From assembly GCF_027580225.2 (NCBI RefSeq), contig NC_073361.2, positions 27,235,001 to 27,299,000 on the forward strand: a DNA stretch of 64,000 nucleotides, written 5' to 3'. A model generated the notes under the pieces. The model saw nothing but the letters and a program-made list of their open reading frames with translations. It did not search any database and was not told the DNA's origin. Positions 12,687 through 23,362 of the stretch are shown here, in pieces; the first letter of the stretch is position 1, and each line of letters begins with the position of its first letter. Source of the stretch: Misgurnus anguillicaudatus. Lineage: Eukaryota > Chordata > Actinopteri > Cypriniformes > Cobitidae. The position numbers and the translations under genes were made by a program.

Positions 12687-13445
12687 ATCAGTGTAGATTT
12701 TATCAGTGCATGTGTGAACCTAGACCACAAAACCAGTCATAAGTAGCACAGATTTATTTGTATCACGGTTTCCCACAGCACTTTGCAGTTCGGGTGGCCC
12801 GCCTAAGCTGGGAAACCCTACCGCCTTAACTAGGTCATATAAAAACATTTTCGCTGCACAAAAGGCCGTCAAGTGCATCTCAGAGAATAGCGCGGACGCG
12901 CTTCACACCACGAGTGGGCACACGGCTGAAATGAGAGAAAGACGTGGTCCGTCACTGTCTGGAGGACAACTAGCCAGTTGATAAAACATCTCGTGCATGC
13001 ACCCCACACGGCCGAAATGGGAGAAAGACGTCCGTCACTGTCTGGAGGATAGCCAGTTGATAAAACGAGTGTCTGTGAGAACTGTAAGTGGACTTATGTT
13101 TTGGGTTTATTTAAGCCTGTTATTGTATTAGTCTATAGTTCTTGCAAATTTAAAGCAAGTTAGCTGGTGATTTTGTTGTTTGAGCAACCTGCTAGCTACT
13201 GTAAATCTATAAAAAATGTATGTAGCATTAGTAATATGTGATGCTAAGGACTTAATTTGGACAACTTTAAAGCCGATTTTGTCAATATTTAGATTTTTTT
13301 CAATTAGTTGTATCCCAGCCAAACATTGTCCTATACTAACAAATCAATCATCAATGAAAAGCTTATTTATTTAGCATTCCGATGATGATTCTGATGATGT
13401 ATAAATCTTAATTTAAAAAATTGACAGGTTTTGTGGTCCAGTGTC
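12687..13445. other. Intron 3 with a 95-bp tandem duplication
   Basis: At about 12905-13065 one block is repeated twice: 'CACGGC(t/c)GAAATG(a/g)GAGAAAGACG' followed by 'CCGTCACTGTCTGGAGGA' and 'AGCCAGTTGATAAAAC'. No gene is seen in the rest. Confidence 0.5.
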
Positions 13446-13735
13446 ACATATGTGTTTCATGATATTGAACCCAAGACCTATTGCACTGCTAACACAACCA
13501 CCAACTGAGCTACATGAAGGTTTAACACCAAGCAGCATTTGCATGGCAGGAAGAAATTTCCTGAGACTAAACCTATATATCTCAACTTTTAAATACAGTA
13601 TTACAAAGCCAGGCTCCAATGAAGCAACGCCAAGGTTGAGAGTCTTGCTTAAGGGCGCAATGGTGATACATGCTGGGTTTGAAACAGCCACCTTTTGGCT
13701 ACCAGCCCAGCTCTTTAACTGACAGACTACTTCAC
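13446..13735 (-). repeat. tRNA-derived SINE fragments
   Basis: On the minus strand, 13446-13530 reads like a degenerate tRNA head (GTAGCTCAGTTGGTGGTTG … GGTCTTGGGTTCAATA), with A- and B-box-like blocks for RNA polymerase III. The part at 13635-13735 resembles a second SINE tail (TTGCTTAAGGGCGCAATGGT … AGCCCAGCTCTTTAACTGAC). The frames over it are shadows. Confidence 0.55.
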
Positions 13736-15404
13736 CACAAGAAGAAAGTCTTATTGGAAAACTGTATCCTAGCTTTCGCCATAACAGGCTGAGATACGAA
13801 CGACTTTGGTCTTGTGGCAAGTATGTGTCCAAACAAATCAATTTACATTAATACCAATAACATTTATCTAGGATTTCTGCTAGCTACTTCCAGTCTTGGT
13901 TATATAAGTTAGGAAGGTGTTGAACGTTCTTTCAAAGCATTTTGGTAAGCAGAGGAAATCTTCAACAAAAGCAAAATCCATTACCATGGTCGTGCAAACC
14001 CTCAAACCCAATTCAAGCACAGTTCAAGGGAGAACTCAGCATCTGTCCTCTATATTCTGAATACACAAAACATTGCTTGTTTTAAATGCTCTTAGCTGGC
14101 ATTATTGAAACCATGATGTGAATGAGCGTATGTGTCCCAATGGTTACGGGAACACAGACAACTTTGAGATCAGGTTAACTACAAACGCTCAACAAGACAG
14201 AACACCAATAGCAGAGAAGAAGGTTCTCAGCGTGAATGTGTTCACATGGTATAATCCAGGATTGGGGGAAGGTGAAGGCTGGAACCGTCTGGATCAAGAC
14301 AGAGAGCAGGCAGTGCTGAGGGCAACATCTGCCTACCCATCTGTTCTGCCCAACTACACACGCAGCAACCACTGCCTAAAGCCACCAGGTTCTTTCTATT
14401 ACATAATCATAATCTCTCTCTTTTTAGGGGGCTTTCTCTCTCTCTTAAACACTGTATTGTTTAACTGATGTCAAATGATGCACTGGTACAATCTTTTGTG
14501 TTTGGCCACTGATTTGTAAATGAATGCTTTGAGTTATAAAAAAATAAAAACATGGAAAACACTAAATGATTTGGCATTTCGCTGTCAAATATATTACATA
14601 TTGAGCGCTACCTAGAAACTAGGACCTTCCATCAATTTAGATGTGCTTAATGTAATAATTCAAGAATCAATACAATTAAATACATTTTACTCTATTAATA
14701 ATAGTGTTAAAACATCTCATGTGCAATAATGGACACTGTTAGTGTTTTATTTAATAGACTTTTATACAGTATCTATCTATAACATATATTGACTAGTGGT
14801 AACCAATTTCTCTCTCACTCCATATTGTCTTTTTCTCAGATTTAATTCATATGTACATATGAATGCTATTTTTGTAACGCTTAATAATAAATTGGATCTA
14901 CTGACAACATGTGTGACATGTTTGTCAGTTATCGCAGAAATTAAATTAAAAAAATCAAAAGTGCTTTTACATTACGTTTAAAACTTACGTTTGTTATTTG
15001 ATTCTTTAGGTCAGGGGTTTCCAACCTTTTTGTTTGCAAAGGCTACCACAATGGATAAAACAATCTGGAGGGCTATTTTTTACTAGAGTCTACTTTTTTC
15101 TTTTCTTTTACTTATATTTTATCATTGTTTAAAATGTTAACATACAGTACATAAAAGAAGCCAAGCTAATGTAATAAATAAATAATAAAATTGAGGCTAT
15201 TATAGAATGTGCTTTAGCGGGCACTCACAGACTCTGTGCGGGCAACCTAGTGCCCACGGGCACCATGTTGGAGACCAATACTTTAGGTTTTCTGAATTGT
15301 CCTTAAAGTGGGTCAACATTTCAGTTTAGATGTAAATAATTTGGGGTAATTTTGGGGTAATATGGGATGTTGTCTGTCAAATACCAGTACTATTTTGGGA
15401 CTTT
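13736..15404. other. Intron 3, no gene seen
   Basis: AT-rich. A hAT-type MITE remnant may occupy about 15012-15290 (AGGGGTTTCCAACC … GTTGGAGACC). The 116-residue forward frame at 14118-14468 has no recognised domain. Confidence 0.4.
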
Positions 15405-15555
15405 GGCCTGGTTTTCATAGGCAGGGTAAATGGACTGCATTTATATAGCGCTTTAAACAGGCTAATGGCCATCCAAAGCGCTTTACAAGTTTTGCCTCAC
15501 ATTCACCCATTCACTCACACAATAATACACAGACGGCTGAATTGGTTGAATTTGA
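15405..15555. repeat. SINE-like repeat ('tttatatagcgctttaa … ccaaagcgctttaca')
   Basis: Short interspersed repeat text (GACTGCATTTATATAGCGC … AAAGCGCTTTACAAG … CACATTCACCCATTCACTCA), common in fish genomes. Non-coding. Confidence 0.5.
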
Positions 15556-15639
15556 ACCATTGGTTGAATTTGATATACACATTCAGACGCTTCCAGGGGT
15601 AAGTGCGTCTGAATGTGTATATCAAATTCAACCAATGGT
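15556..15639. repeat. Perfect 35-bp hairpin
   Basis: Left arm 15556-15590 (begins ACCATTGGTTGAATTTG) is an exact inverted copy of 15605-15639 (ends CAAATTCAACCAATGGT), with a 14-nt loop. Another direct copy of the outer 'ATTGGTTGAATTTGA' text lies immediately upstream (15541-15555). Confidence 0.95.
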
Positions 15640-15874
15640 GAGGCTTAACAACAAAGACAGGGTGACGCGGGAGTCAGAAAGTATATCGCTATCTGAAATA
15701 TTGCCAAAGACGGCGTCACAGGGACCCAGAAAGTATGGCAAGGGAGACTCAGCGTCTCGTTCCCTTCTCAGGGAACAACAGTTACATACGTAACCAAAGA
15801 CGTTTTCATGTGTCAAACACAACTATGCAAAAAAGCATTGTGGTATGAATCAACATTCGCATACAGAAGATATA

Positions 15875-16304
15875 TGTCAGGGTGTGGTGGTGGATAGAAC
15901 CCAATCGCAGACAGCTCGTAACTTAAAGACGTTTAATAAACATAAATACCCTCGAGGGGGCAAACAATGACAATAACTAGAAAATAATCATGACTTGGAC
16001 AAACAAGGCACACGCGACAGTATCTCACGATACACAATGAACCGGCACAGGACAGCAAACACAAGGGCTTTAAATAGGGAAAACTAAACTAGGGAACAAT
16101 GACAAACAGGTGAAGGGAATTAACTAATCAAGACTTAACAAGGAAACAGGAGGGTAAGGTTAAGACTAAAGACAGGAGAGCATGTGGTACACAAAACATA
16201 CACAGACCACATGCCTCTCCACACAAAACAAGGCAACAGTGGGCTGCCATGATCCTGTCACATGAAACACATAAAATACATACAGGGCTGACAGGACCAT
16301 GACA
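15875..16304 (-). repeat. 3' LTR of the element (430 bp)
   Basis: Minus-strand LTR running TGTCATGG … CCCTGACA, preceded by the polypurine tract. It carries 5 bp that the other LTR lacks near 16157-16170. Confidence 0.93.
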
Positions 16305-17080
16305 GTACTCCCCCTTTAACGGACGCCTCCAGGCGTCCCCAGGCAACATCTTAACATAACAAACACGACAAAACAGAGTCCAGAATGGCCGACAGTACGT
16401 ACATGACATTAAACAATAAACAAAGTCCAACGGCCAGAAGGCCGACAGTGCCCAATGTCCGGACCCCCAAAAACAAGAAGGCAGGACAGACGGTCTCCGC
16501 CCAGGAAGTGGGCCCGGAACCCAGCACCGCTCGGCCCGCCGACCCCGAACAGGACACAGGACATGCCGTACAGGAACGCTCGCGGGGCTCACTGACCAGT
16601 GAGCATCCCGGAGCTTGCTGGCCGATCCTCTGTCGCGGGGCTCGCTGAACAGAGCTCCGTCGCGGTGACAGTCCGACGTGCAAACACTCCCACGGGATCC
16701 GCCGACAAGGAACTTCCCGCGAATCTCACCTTCCCGGCACTTATCCGCAGGGCTCACCGACCAGCACACTCCCGTGGGGCTCGTCGATCCGGATCTGTCC
16801 CGCGGAGCTCCCCGAACAGGAACACTCCCGCGAAGCTCGTCGACCAGTAGCCCTACCGAAGACGCCACCGATCAGGAACACACCCGCGGGGCTCACTGCA
16901 CGGCCACAGGAATACAACTCCACAGACAACGGCAGGACGGGGCAGGACTGGACAGGACTGGACAGACATCAGGACAAGGCAGGACTGGACGGACAGGAAC
17001 ACTCGACGAAGACGAACTGAACAAGGTAACCAAAACCAAAACAGAGCTGTCTGCTGGGTTCAAGAATGGCCGGTTCATTC
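16305..17080 (-). other. Internal region of the LTR element with GC-rich degenerate array
   Basis: GC-rich centre holding at least six spaced versions of a 'CCCGCGGGGCTCGtCGAaCAG' phrase between about 16575 and 16890. Spacing is irregular, at 30-60 bp. A 246-residue minus frame (16868-16128) crosses it and runs into the LTR. It is rich in Cys, Arg, Ser and Gly with no known domain, and I regard it as a by-product of stop-poor GC-rich repeats. The possibility that it is translated cannot be excluded from sequence alone. Confidence 0.6.
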
Positions 17081-17505
17081 CGTCAGGGTGTGGTGGAGGA
17101 TGGAACCCAATCGCAGACAGCTCGTAACTTAAAGACGTTTAATAAACATAAATACCCTCGAGGGGGCAAACAATGACAATAACTAGAAAATAATCATGAC
17201 TTGGACAAACAAGGCACACGCGACAGTATCTCACGATACACAATGAACCGGCACAGGACAGCAAACACAAGGGCTTTAAATAGGGAAAACTAAACTAGGG
17301 AACAATGACAAACAGGTGAAGGGAATTAACTAATCAAGACTTAACAAGGAAACAGGAGGGTAAGGTATAAAGACAGGAGAGCATGTGGTACACAAAACAT
17401 ACACAGACCACATGCCTCTCCACACAAAACAAGGCAACAGTGGGCTGCCATGATCCTGTCACATGAAACACATAAAATACATACAGGGCTGACAGGACCA
17501 TGACA
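17081..17505 (-). repeat. 5' LTR of the element (425 bp)
   Basis: Almost identical to 15875-16304. Its inner edge reads TCAGGGTGTGGTGGAGG on the plus strand, with C instead of T at the terminal base. Confidence 0.93.
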
Positions 17506-18337
17506 ATATAAGCATTTAAAGCGAACAGTTTAGCATGTGTGCTTAAAAGGCTAGAAATTTTATGATATTATCCTACACTAAAATAATATGGAAAATAATA
17601 TGGATTTATTTCCAGAAAACATCTTGCATAAAATAGATTCAAGCACTTTCAATGACCTGTATCGATGTATGTATATTTTCAAAAACTTCCCAGGGCCTTG
17701 AATTATTTCCCACAGATTCACAAACTTTCAAGGATTTCAAGGACCCATGGGAACCCTGTTTCTTTTACTTAACCTGTTTAATTTATTTTCTACATCTGTA
17801 AAAGTACTTTAAATTCCTACAATAAAGCTGTTGTTGACTTTAACACTGGGGGGGGGGGGGGAGACCTGCTGGGAGTGACAGAGATGGGAAGAGATAAGAA
17901 GTGTTGGATGAAGTGATTTCAGAGGGTGTGAGATGATCTATCAGGTGAACAATGAGGTGAGGAATTTGACAGTCAAATGATCTCATCACTGCTGTTAGCA
18001 TTGCACAACATCATTTTCTTCATCAGTGTTTGTCATTTTCCAATACTAATTAGCATATAAAACCAAATATCGAAACTGTAAATTGGTTCATCCTTTATCA
18101 TTTTTTTTTTAATAATATTTTCAATTGTTATATGATTTTTTATACCAACATGAGCACCCATACTATTTACATTGTATGCAGAACTACAAATAAAAGCTTT
18201 CAAATCAGTTTATTTCCAATTAATGTGTTATGTAATTTAGAATTAGTTATGTGTTTATAGAATAGCTTACACACCTTCTCGGATATGTATCATAACAGAC
18301 ATGCACAGTAAGGAAATATAATGTCCTTGTAGCCTAC
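17506..18337. other. Intron 3 between LTR element and exon 3
   Basis: AT-rich, with a run of 14 G at 17848-17861. No gene seen. Confidence 0.5.
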
Positions 18338-18460
18338 CTGTATGTGATATGTTTATGTTGCCATTTTTGCCCCGTTAGGGCATAACGTCTTTTTCGGACG
18401 CTAAATTTTGAGGCACCACCAAACTGGTCAGGCACCCCACACCTCGGCTTTTTCATCCAT
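18338..18460 (-). CDS. mmp16: mmp16 exon 3: cysteine switch and furin cleavage site
   Basis: A 123-bp exon with a CAG acceptor (AG at 18462-18461) and a GTAGGC donor (GT at 18337-18336). After the split Glu it reads WMKKPRCGVPDQFGG, then SKFSVRKRRYALTGQKWQ and HKHITY plus two bases of the next Ser. PRCGVPD is the cysteine switch, whose Cys ligates the active-site zinc in the latent enzyme. RKRR directly before YALTG is a furin-type site, where MT-MMPs are activated in the Golgi before reaching the surface. In human MMP16, from memory, the site reads RRKR, so the basic run is shifted by one but still fits R-X-K/R-R. YALTGQKWQHKHITY starts the mature catalytic domain. The exon is open and in phase with its neighbours. 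Confidence 0.97.
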
Positions 18461-19710
18461 CTGGGAAAAAAGAAACAAATTTATTAACATTTCTCTACAT
18501 CACATTTGCAATAGTACACATTCTGTATGGAATTCTGTTTTCAGTAAAATATATCATTGGATTCTGGAATACTGCCTGAATATTTAACCAGGTTTCCAAA
18601 ATTCATGCTTATTACTTTATGACGAATCTTCATGAATTAAATTGTAAGACGTTACAAAATAAGGTTATGTAAAAGATACAGTTTGCTATTGGAGCTCAAC
18701 TTTTATTCAACATTTATAAACACACCGCCAAAATCCACTTTTTATCAGCATTGTTGTATTTTAATAAAAACAAATCAAGATTTATTTGTTTTCAATTTAC
18801 CTAAGAAGTAAAATTAGCTTCAAGATTTTTTAAATATTTTTTTCTTACCCCAAATAGCTTTTTCGCGTTTTAAGTGCATATCGTAAATGTAGGTTTAAAA
18901 CAAGAATATTTGCCAATGGGTTAAAAGGTAAGCAATTTAATTTGTATTCTCTAAAAACAAGTCTGAATATAATATGCAGCTGTCCTTTAAATTCCAAAAA
19001 ATCTTATTTTGCTTAGATTTTTACTAAAATAATAATAAAAGATTTTTATGTGTAATAGATAGCATATATTGAGTATATTTATTTGTGTATAATACAATGG
19101 TATAAAATATACAATCCTGACAAAAATATACAATGGTGGTACTATGGTACTGTAATAACATTTACATGGTACACCAAGGTACACAAAAGAAAACCACAGT
19201 ATCACCATCATGCTAGTGTCCATACATATAAATACCAAAGGAGATTTTTGACTTGATTTATTAATAAAGACATCTTCAACTACAGTCATACATAGACAAA
19301 GAAAAAAAAACATATCTTTAAAGACCACAAGAGAAGAATTAGCCTCACCTTATGGTGTTTTCACTATGCAGAAGCGTAAAGGAAACAAACAGAGCAAGTA
19401 AGAGTTATGATGTAAATAATTCTGGCGGTCAGAGATGTGCTGACGTGCTAAATGTCATATTCATTACGCAGAACACAAAACATTTAGCAAACCATATTTG
19501 TCTGTGCCATGGCCATGAGGTCAAGGTTTAGCTGGTTAACATGGCCTAGTTACTGCAGTACAAGAACAGCGGTCTATAAATCTCGGTTATGAGTCCTTGA
19601 CAAAGCTAAACAGGAGCCCTTACACTCGCGACATAATCTTAACCCTTCTGACACCACACCTGCAAATGTGTGAGCAAGTGAGGATGTTTTTCATAGCAAG
19701 TGATACTCAC
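18461..19710. other. mmp16 intron 2
   Basis: 1.25 kb of AT-rich intron between in-phase exons. The 113-residue minus frame at 18987-19328 is very AT-rich, Phe/Tyr/Ile-heavy and unsupported. Confidence 0.8.
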
Positions 19711-19859
19711 TCAATAGTGTTCTTATCTAGTGCACCAGTGACATTAAGGCCGTAGAGACGCTGCATGGCAGCGATAGCAGACAGCATGGTCTGATCTGAC
19801 CGCAGGACGGACATTCTGGGGTCTGTAGGGGGGAGGTAGCCATACCTCTGCAGCCAAGC
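19711..19859 (-). CDS. mmp16: mmp16 exon 2: propeptide domain
   Basis: A 149-bp exon flanked by an AG acceptor (19861-19860) and a GTGAGT donor (GT at 19710-19709). It encodes 49 residues plus two bases of a split Glu codon. The peptide starts [20 protein letters not shown] and goes on through [16 protein letters not shown] to NTI, the peptidoglycan-binding-like propeptide fold of MMPs. It is close to the human MMP16 propeptide as I remember it ([20 protein letters not shown], then AAMQQFYGINMTG). The propeptide folds over the catalytic cleft and keeps the zymogen latent. The reading frame is open and splice phases match exons 1 and 3 (GA|A completes Glu). There is no sign of decay. MMP24 and MMP14 are less similar here, but the paralogue (a or b) cannot be settled from this exon. 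Confidence 0.96.
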
Positions 19860-20513
19860 CTAAAGAAAACAGAGAGAAACTTTAATCATTATACTTATGG
19901 CGAGTCATTTATGCTTTATTTGATTTATTCTGATTAGATTTTTGTACTTTTTTAATATACTCCATTAAAATCAGAGAGTAACTTGTAATCTTTTGTGGTC
20001 TGGTGATATCAGAGATGTTGATGGAAGGACCTGAATAATTTCTACAGTCCAAAATATTACACGTCAGCTCTTTTGGCAAACAAACAAGCAACCAGAAGAT
20101 CTTAGTAACCGCATGCCAAAAATATCATAGCGACCCAAAAGCAATGCCCTGACAACAAAGCTTTCTTAAGGAAGTCACTTTCATCGGCAGCCATGTCCGG
20201 GCAGCTATTTCAGTCATGCAAACAAAAAGTCCTACTTAAATGCAGAAAGAAAGATATCACAAAAATTGCATGCTCAAATCACAGTTAATCACATTTCCGA
20301 TCAACAATTAAGCCTGACATCAACTATACCATAACTTTAATTTCTTAAAGTTCCCATAACACACACAGTTTCTGCATATATGATGTTAATCTGTGCATTC
20401 GGCACAGAAATACTCTGTAATACGTCCAAATGCATGTTTAGCATGAGGAAACCAACTCTTAAACTGTGTTAATAAATCAGAATGCATAAAATTTCGTTGA
20501 TCCCCCCCTTTAA
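19860..20513. other. Start of mmp16 intron 1
   Basis: No gene or complete repeat recognised. Confidence 0.5.
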
Positions 20514-20891
20514 AGGTGCAGTGTGTAAATTTTAGCGCCATCTTCGGGTGAGGTTGCGAATTGCAACCAACGGCTTAGTCCACTGCTCACCCCTCGCTTT
20601 TGAAACACATAGAGAAGCTACGGTAGCTGCCACCGGACAAACATGTCATCGTCGGAGACAACTAAGTAAAAAAAATGTCCGTTAAGGGCTTCTGTAGAAA
20701 AATGGCGGCACAAAATGGTGACTTCCATGTAAGGGGACCCTCAGTATATGTAGATAAAAATGTCTCGTTCAAAGGTAATAAACACATAACGGTTCATTAT
20801 GAAAGGTCTTTATATACCCCTGATAATACAGTTTTGTATATTATTTTGCATTTCTGTCAAGAGATCCTTCTAAAAATTACACACTGCAACT
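20514..20891. mobile_element. TTAA MITE (AGGTGCAGTGTGTAAATTTT ends)
   Basis: Inverted ends AGGTGCAGTGTGTAA … TTACACACTGCAACT, flanked by TTAA at 20510-20513 and 20892-20895. The 90-residue frame inside is not a gene. Confidence 0.72.
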
Positions 20892-21129
20892 TTAAGCTCA
20901 AATTGCACTTAAAACCTTTTTTCGAGGTCGATATTGCATATGCATAAAGGTTGAAAAGAACCTTATGATATTTTCTACTGAGACCCTCCCCTAGAGAATC
21001 ATCAGTCATTATCGACTGTTGATTGGTACTTTATACTGGAAGGCGGGACTTCTAACACCAGACTGGCCATAATGAGCATTGCATTTCCCCCATTCACAGT
21101 AACAGCAGTGCCCAATGCTGTTATATCTA

Positions 21130-22187
21130 TTATCTTTACTGACAACCACCCTTAACTCTTTCCGCACCATTGAGAAAACGCTTCCCTGCCCATGACGAGT
21201 TTCTCCGGCAAACTGTATTTCCGCTATTAACTCTTTCCCCGCCATTGACGAGTTAAACTTGCATGAAATAAACGTGTTCCTGATGAGTTTTTATGTTAAT
21301 CTTTAATACCGCGACTATCCACTGGATGGCACAAATTACCCAATTTATGAAAAAACTGAAGCAATTGCTAATTTTACACTCTGTGTATGTTTTGATAATC
21401 ATTCTGAATCTGATGTCTAACAAAATTCCTTCACAAAAATGCAATTGTTCAACTCTTTCGCCGCCATTGATGAGATATCTCGTCAATCAAGAGAAAACGC
21501 TTCCCCGCCAATGACGAGTATTTCCGTCTTTCCGCAATACCGCTATTATCCACCAGGTGGCGCCCTTCCGCAACTTTTTAAACCCGGAAGTATTGCCCTA
21601 TGGCAAGCGCCTGCATGTCTGTGTCTGTTTTAAAGATCGCTCTGAATGGGAACTCTATGAAAAGTCCGTCACAAAAATAGAATTATCTCTACTTTTTGCT
21701 CAAAATGTGGTGTTTTTGCAGAAACCTACTCATATTCAAGAGCTGAAGAACCACTGAAGGTAGGATGAAACGTTTATTTTTGTTTGAAAGCAGAGGGTCT
21801 GTCTTTCATTTGATATATTGTATGTTTATATATTTAAAGAAGAACATTTTCTGGAATGCATTAAACTTTTGCGAAAATCATGAAAAACGCTGGCGCTGGC
21901 TGGCAACTTTTTTTTAAAACGCTGGCGGTGAAAGAGTTAATCTTTTTGCTATTTTTTTTTTAAGAAAAATACTCATATTTAATAAACATATAATATATTA
22001 TATGTTTTTTGTTTATTGTTTGTTTGTTTGAAAGCAGAGGGTCTGTTCTTTCATTTGATATATTTGTATGTTTATATATTTTTAGAAAAACTTTTTCCTG
22101 AAAGGAATTTTGTGAAACTTTTGTGAACATCACAAAAAATGCTGGCGTGCAATAAAAAAAAGGAAAGGCTGGCAGGGAATGAGTTAA
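21130..22187. mobile_element. 'CTCTTTCnCCGCCATTGA' MITE cluster
   Basis: Partial and complete versions of one repeat are stacked here. Starts lie at about 21147, 21226 and 21452 (CTCTTTC(g/c)CCGCCATTGA), with the opposite end at about 21920-21940 (ACGCTGGCGGTGAAAGAG). A second tail copy (GAAAGCAGAGGGTCTGTTC …) lies at about 22030-22187. It includes the phrase CCACCAGGTGGCGCC. Related to 38606-39131. Confidence 0.65.
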
Positions 22188-22544
22188 CCGTCAATAATAA
22201 CCACAATTACAATATCAAGGTGAATAATCGTCAGTTATGATAAAGGTCTACACATATAGATGGAATGGTTGTTAGTATAACTAAAATAATTCATGCTGAC
22301 AGATTCTTGTAAAAAAAACATTTCTGCTGTTTCTCCCATTAGCCGATTAAAAGAACATAGAGTTTGTATTGAAGTGCTTTTCTCATTATTGCCTGAAAGA
22401 AGCAACAGGAACTGTTATGCGTATCTTATTCTGACCCATCTGCTGCCTCCAGCCAACAGCCAAATGCATCACAACTCCACAACATTCATCATGACACTGT
22501 GTGTAGAAGTCTCTGTGTGTGTATGTGGGTGTGTGTGAATCATC

Positions 22545-22578
<34 letters not shown>

Positions 22579-22935
22579 AGATGGAGCTGGGATTTCTCCT
22601 CTAGCTATACGAGGGCCTTTTTAAAAATCAGAGTGCTTATGTAAAAAATGCTAACCACTTAAAGGAATAGTTCACCAAAATATGAAGAATCTTATAATTT
22701 ATTCACCCTTATCCTCCAAATAGGATACATAATTTTCTTTCTTCAATTGAGACAGATGAACACAGATGGGCAGACAATTTCATATCAAAATGCTGTTATG
22801 GGGGTCAACATGTAAATGCACAGCCATCCATCATTACAGGTCACACTCGTGACCCCATCTCGAAACCCAGGCTAACGTAATTTTTTTGTGATTTACTGTA
22901 TCCAACATTAAATCATATAACCTTGATATCTTTAA
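22188..22935. other. Intron 1; CT microsatellite at 22547-22576
   Basis: GT-rich text at 22510-22540 followed by about 15 CT dinucleotides. Near 22660 starts a fragment of the AAGGAATAGTTCACC fish repeat. No gene. Confidence 0.5.
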
Positions 22936-23116
22936 AGGCGGGGTGCACAATCTCTGAAAGTGAATGTTGACATTTGAAATCACCTAAACATCGCAACACA
23001 GGGAAAGATGTCGCTTAGTAGACATGCCGCTTACTGCTGATTGGCTACAACTGTGTTTTGGCACTCGGCCCGACTCCCTTTTCTAAAGTGTTTCTCAAAA
23101 ATCGTCCACCCCGCCT
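22936..23116. mobile_element. TTAA MITE, 181 bp (AGGCGGGGTG ends), copy 1
   Basis: Inverted ends AGGCGGGGTGCACAATCTC … ATCGTCCACCCCGCCT, TTAA on both sides (22932-22935, 23117-23120). Partial relatives with the same 'GATCTCTG(c/a)AAG CCA(a)TGTTGATATTT' core lie at about 24195-24395 and 41571-41735. Confidence 0.85.
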
Positions 23117-23362
23117 TTAATATTGACTGATAAGGGTCATATCAAAAATAGAAATCAGTGTGAAATCAAACTGTGAATATTAGCCCATATTGCTCAAAAA
23201 TGAACACATTTCTGAAGTGAAACAATATGTTTGTGAGAAAAAAAGTGTTTAATATTTTGATCAATAAAAGAGATCATCGCGTTAAGTACAAATATGGCAC
23301 CACGTTGCTAACATTTAATCTCATTGGTTTTCACATGTCTAATGACAAAACATGCATATGAT

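Larger units (their letters stand above)
15875..17505 (-). mobile_element. Non-autonomous LTR retrotransposon (TRIM/LARD-like), complete
   Basis: Two direct repeats (15875-16304 and 17081-17505) flank a 776-bp centre. The whole is bounded by the 5-bp target duplication ATATA (15870-15874, 17506-17510). Read on the minus strand, the LTR starts TGTCATGGTCC and ends CACCCTGACA. A polypurine tract AAAGGGGGAGTAC lies directly before the LTR at 16304, which fixes the orientation as minus, the same as mmp16. The LTRs differ by only about three substitutions and one 5-bp indel, so the insertion is recent. No gag, protease, reverse transcriptase or integrase is encoded. I could not identify a clear tRNA primer-binding site. 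It sits in mmp16 intron 3. It must have used proteins of an autonomous relative; the class is inferred as Ty3/gypsy-like from the 5-bp duplication only. Confidence 0.93.

Noticed and set aside
16128..16868. 246-residue minus-strand frame as a real gene
   Set aside because: Lies across the GC-rich array and LTR of a retrotransposon; no known domain. Kept only as a point to test.
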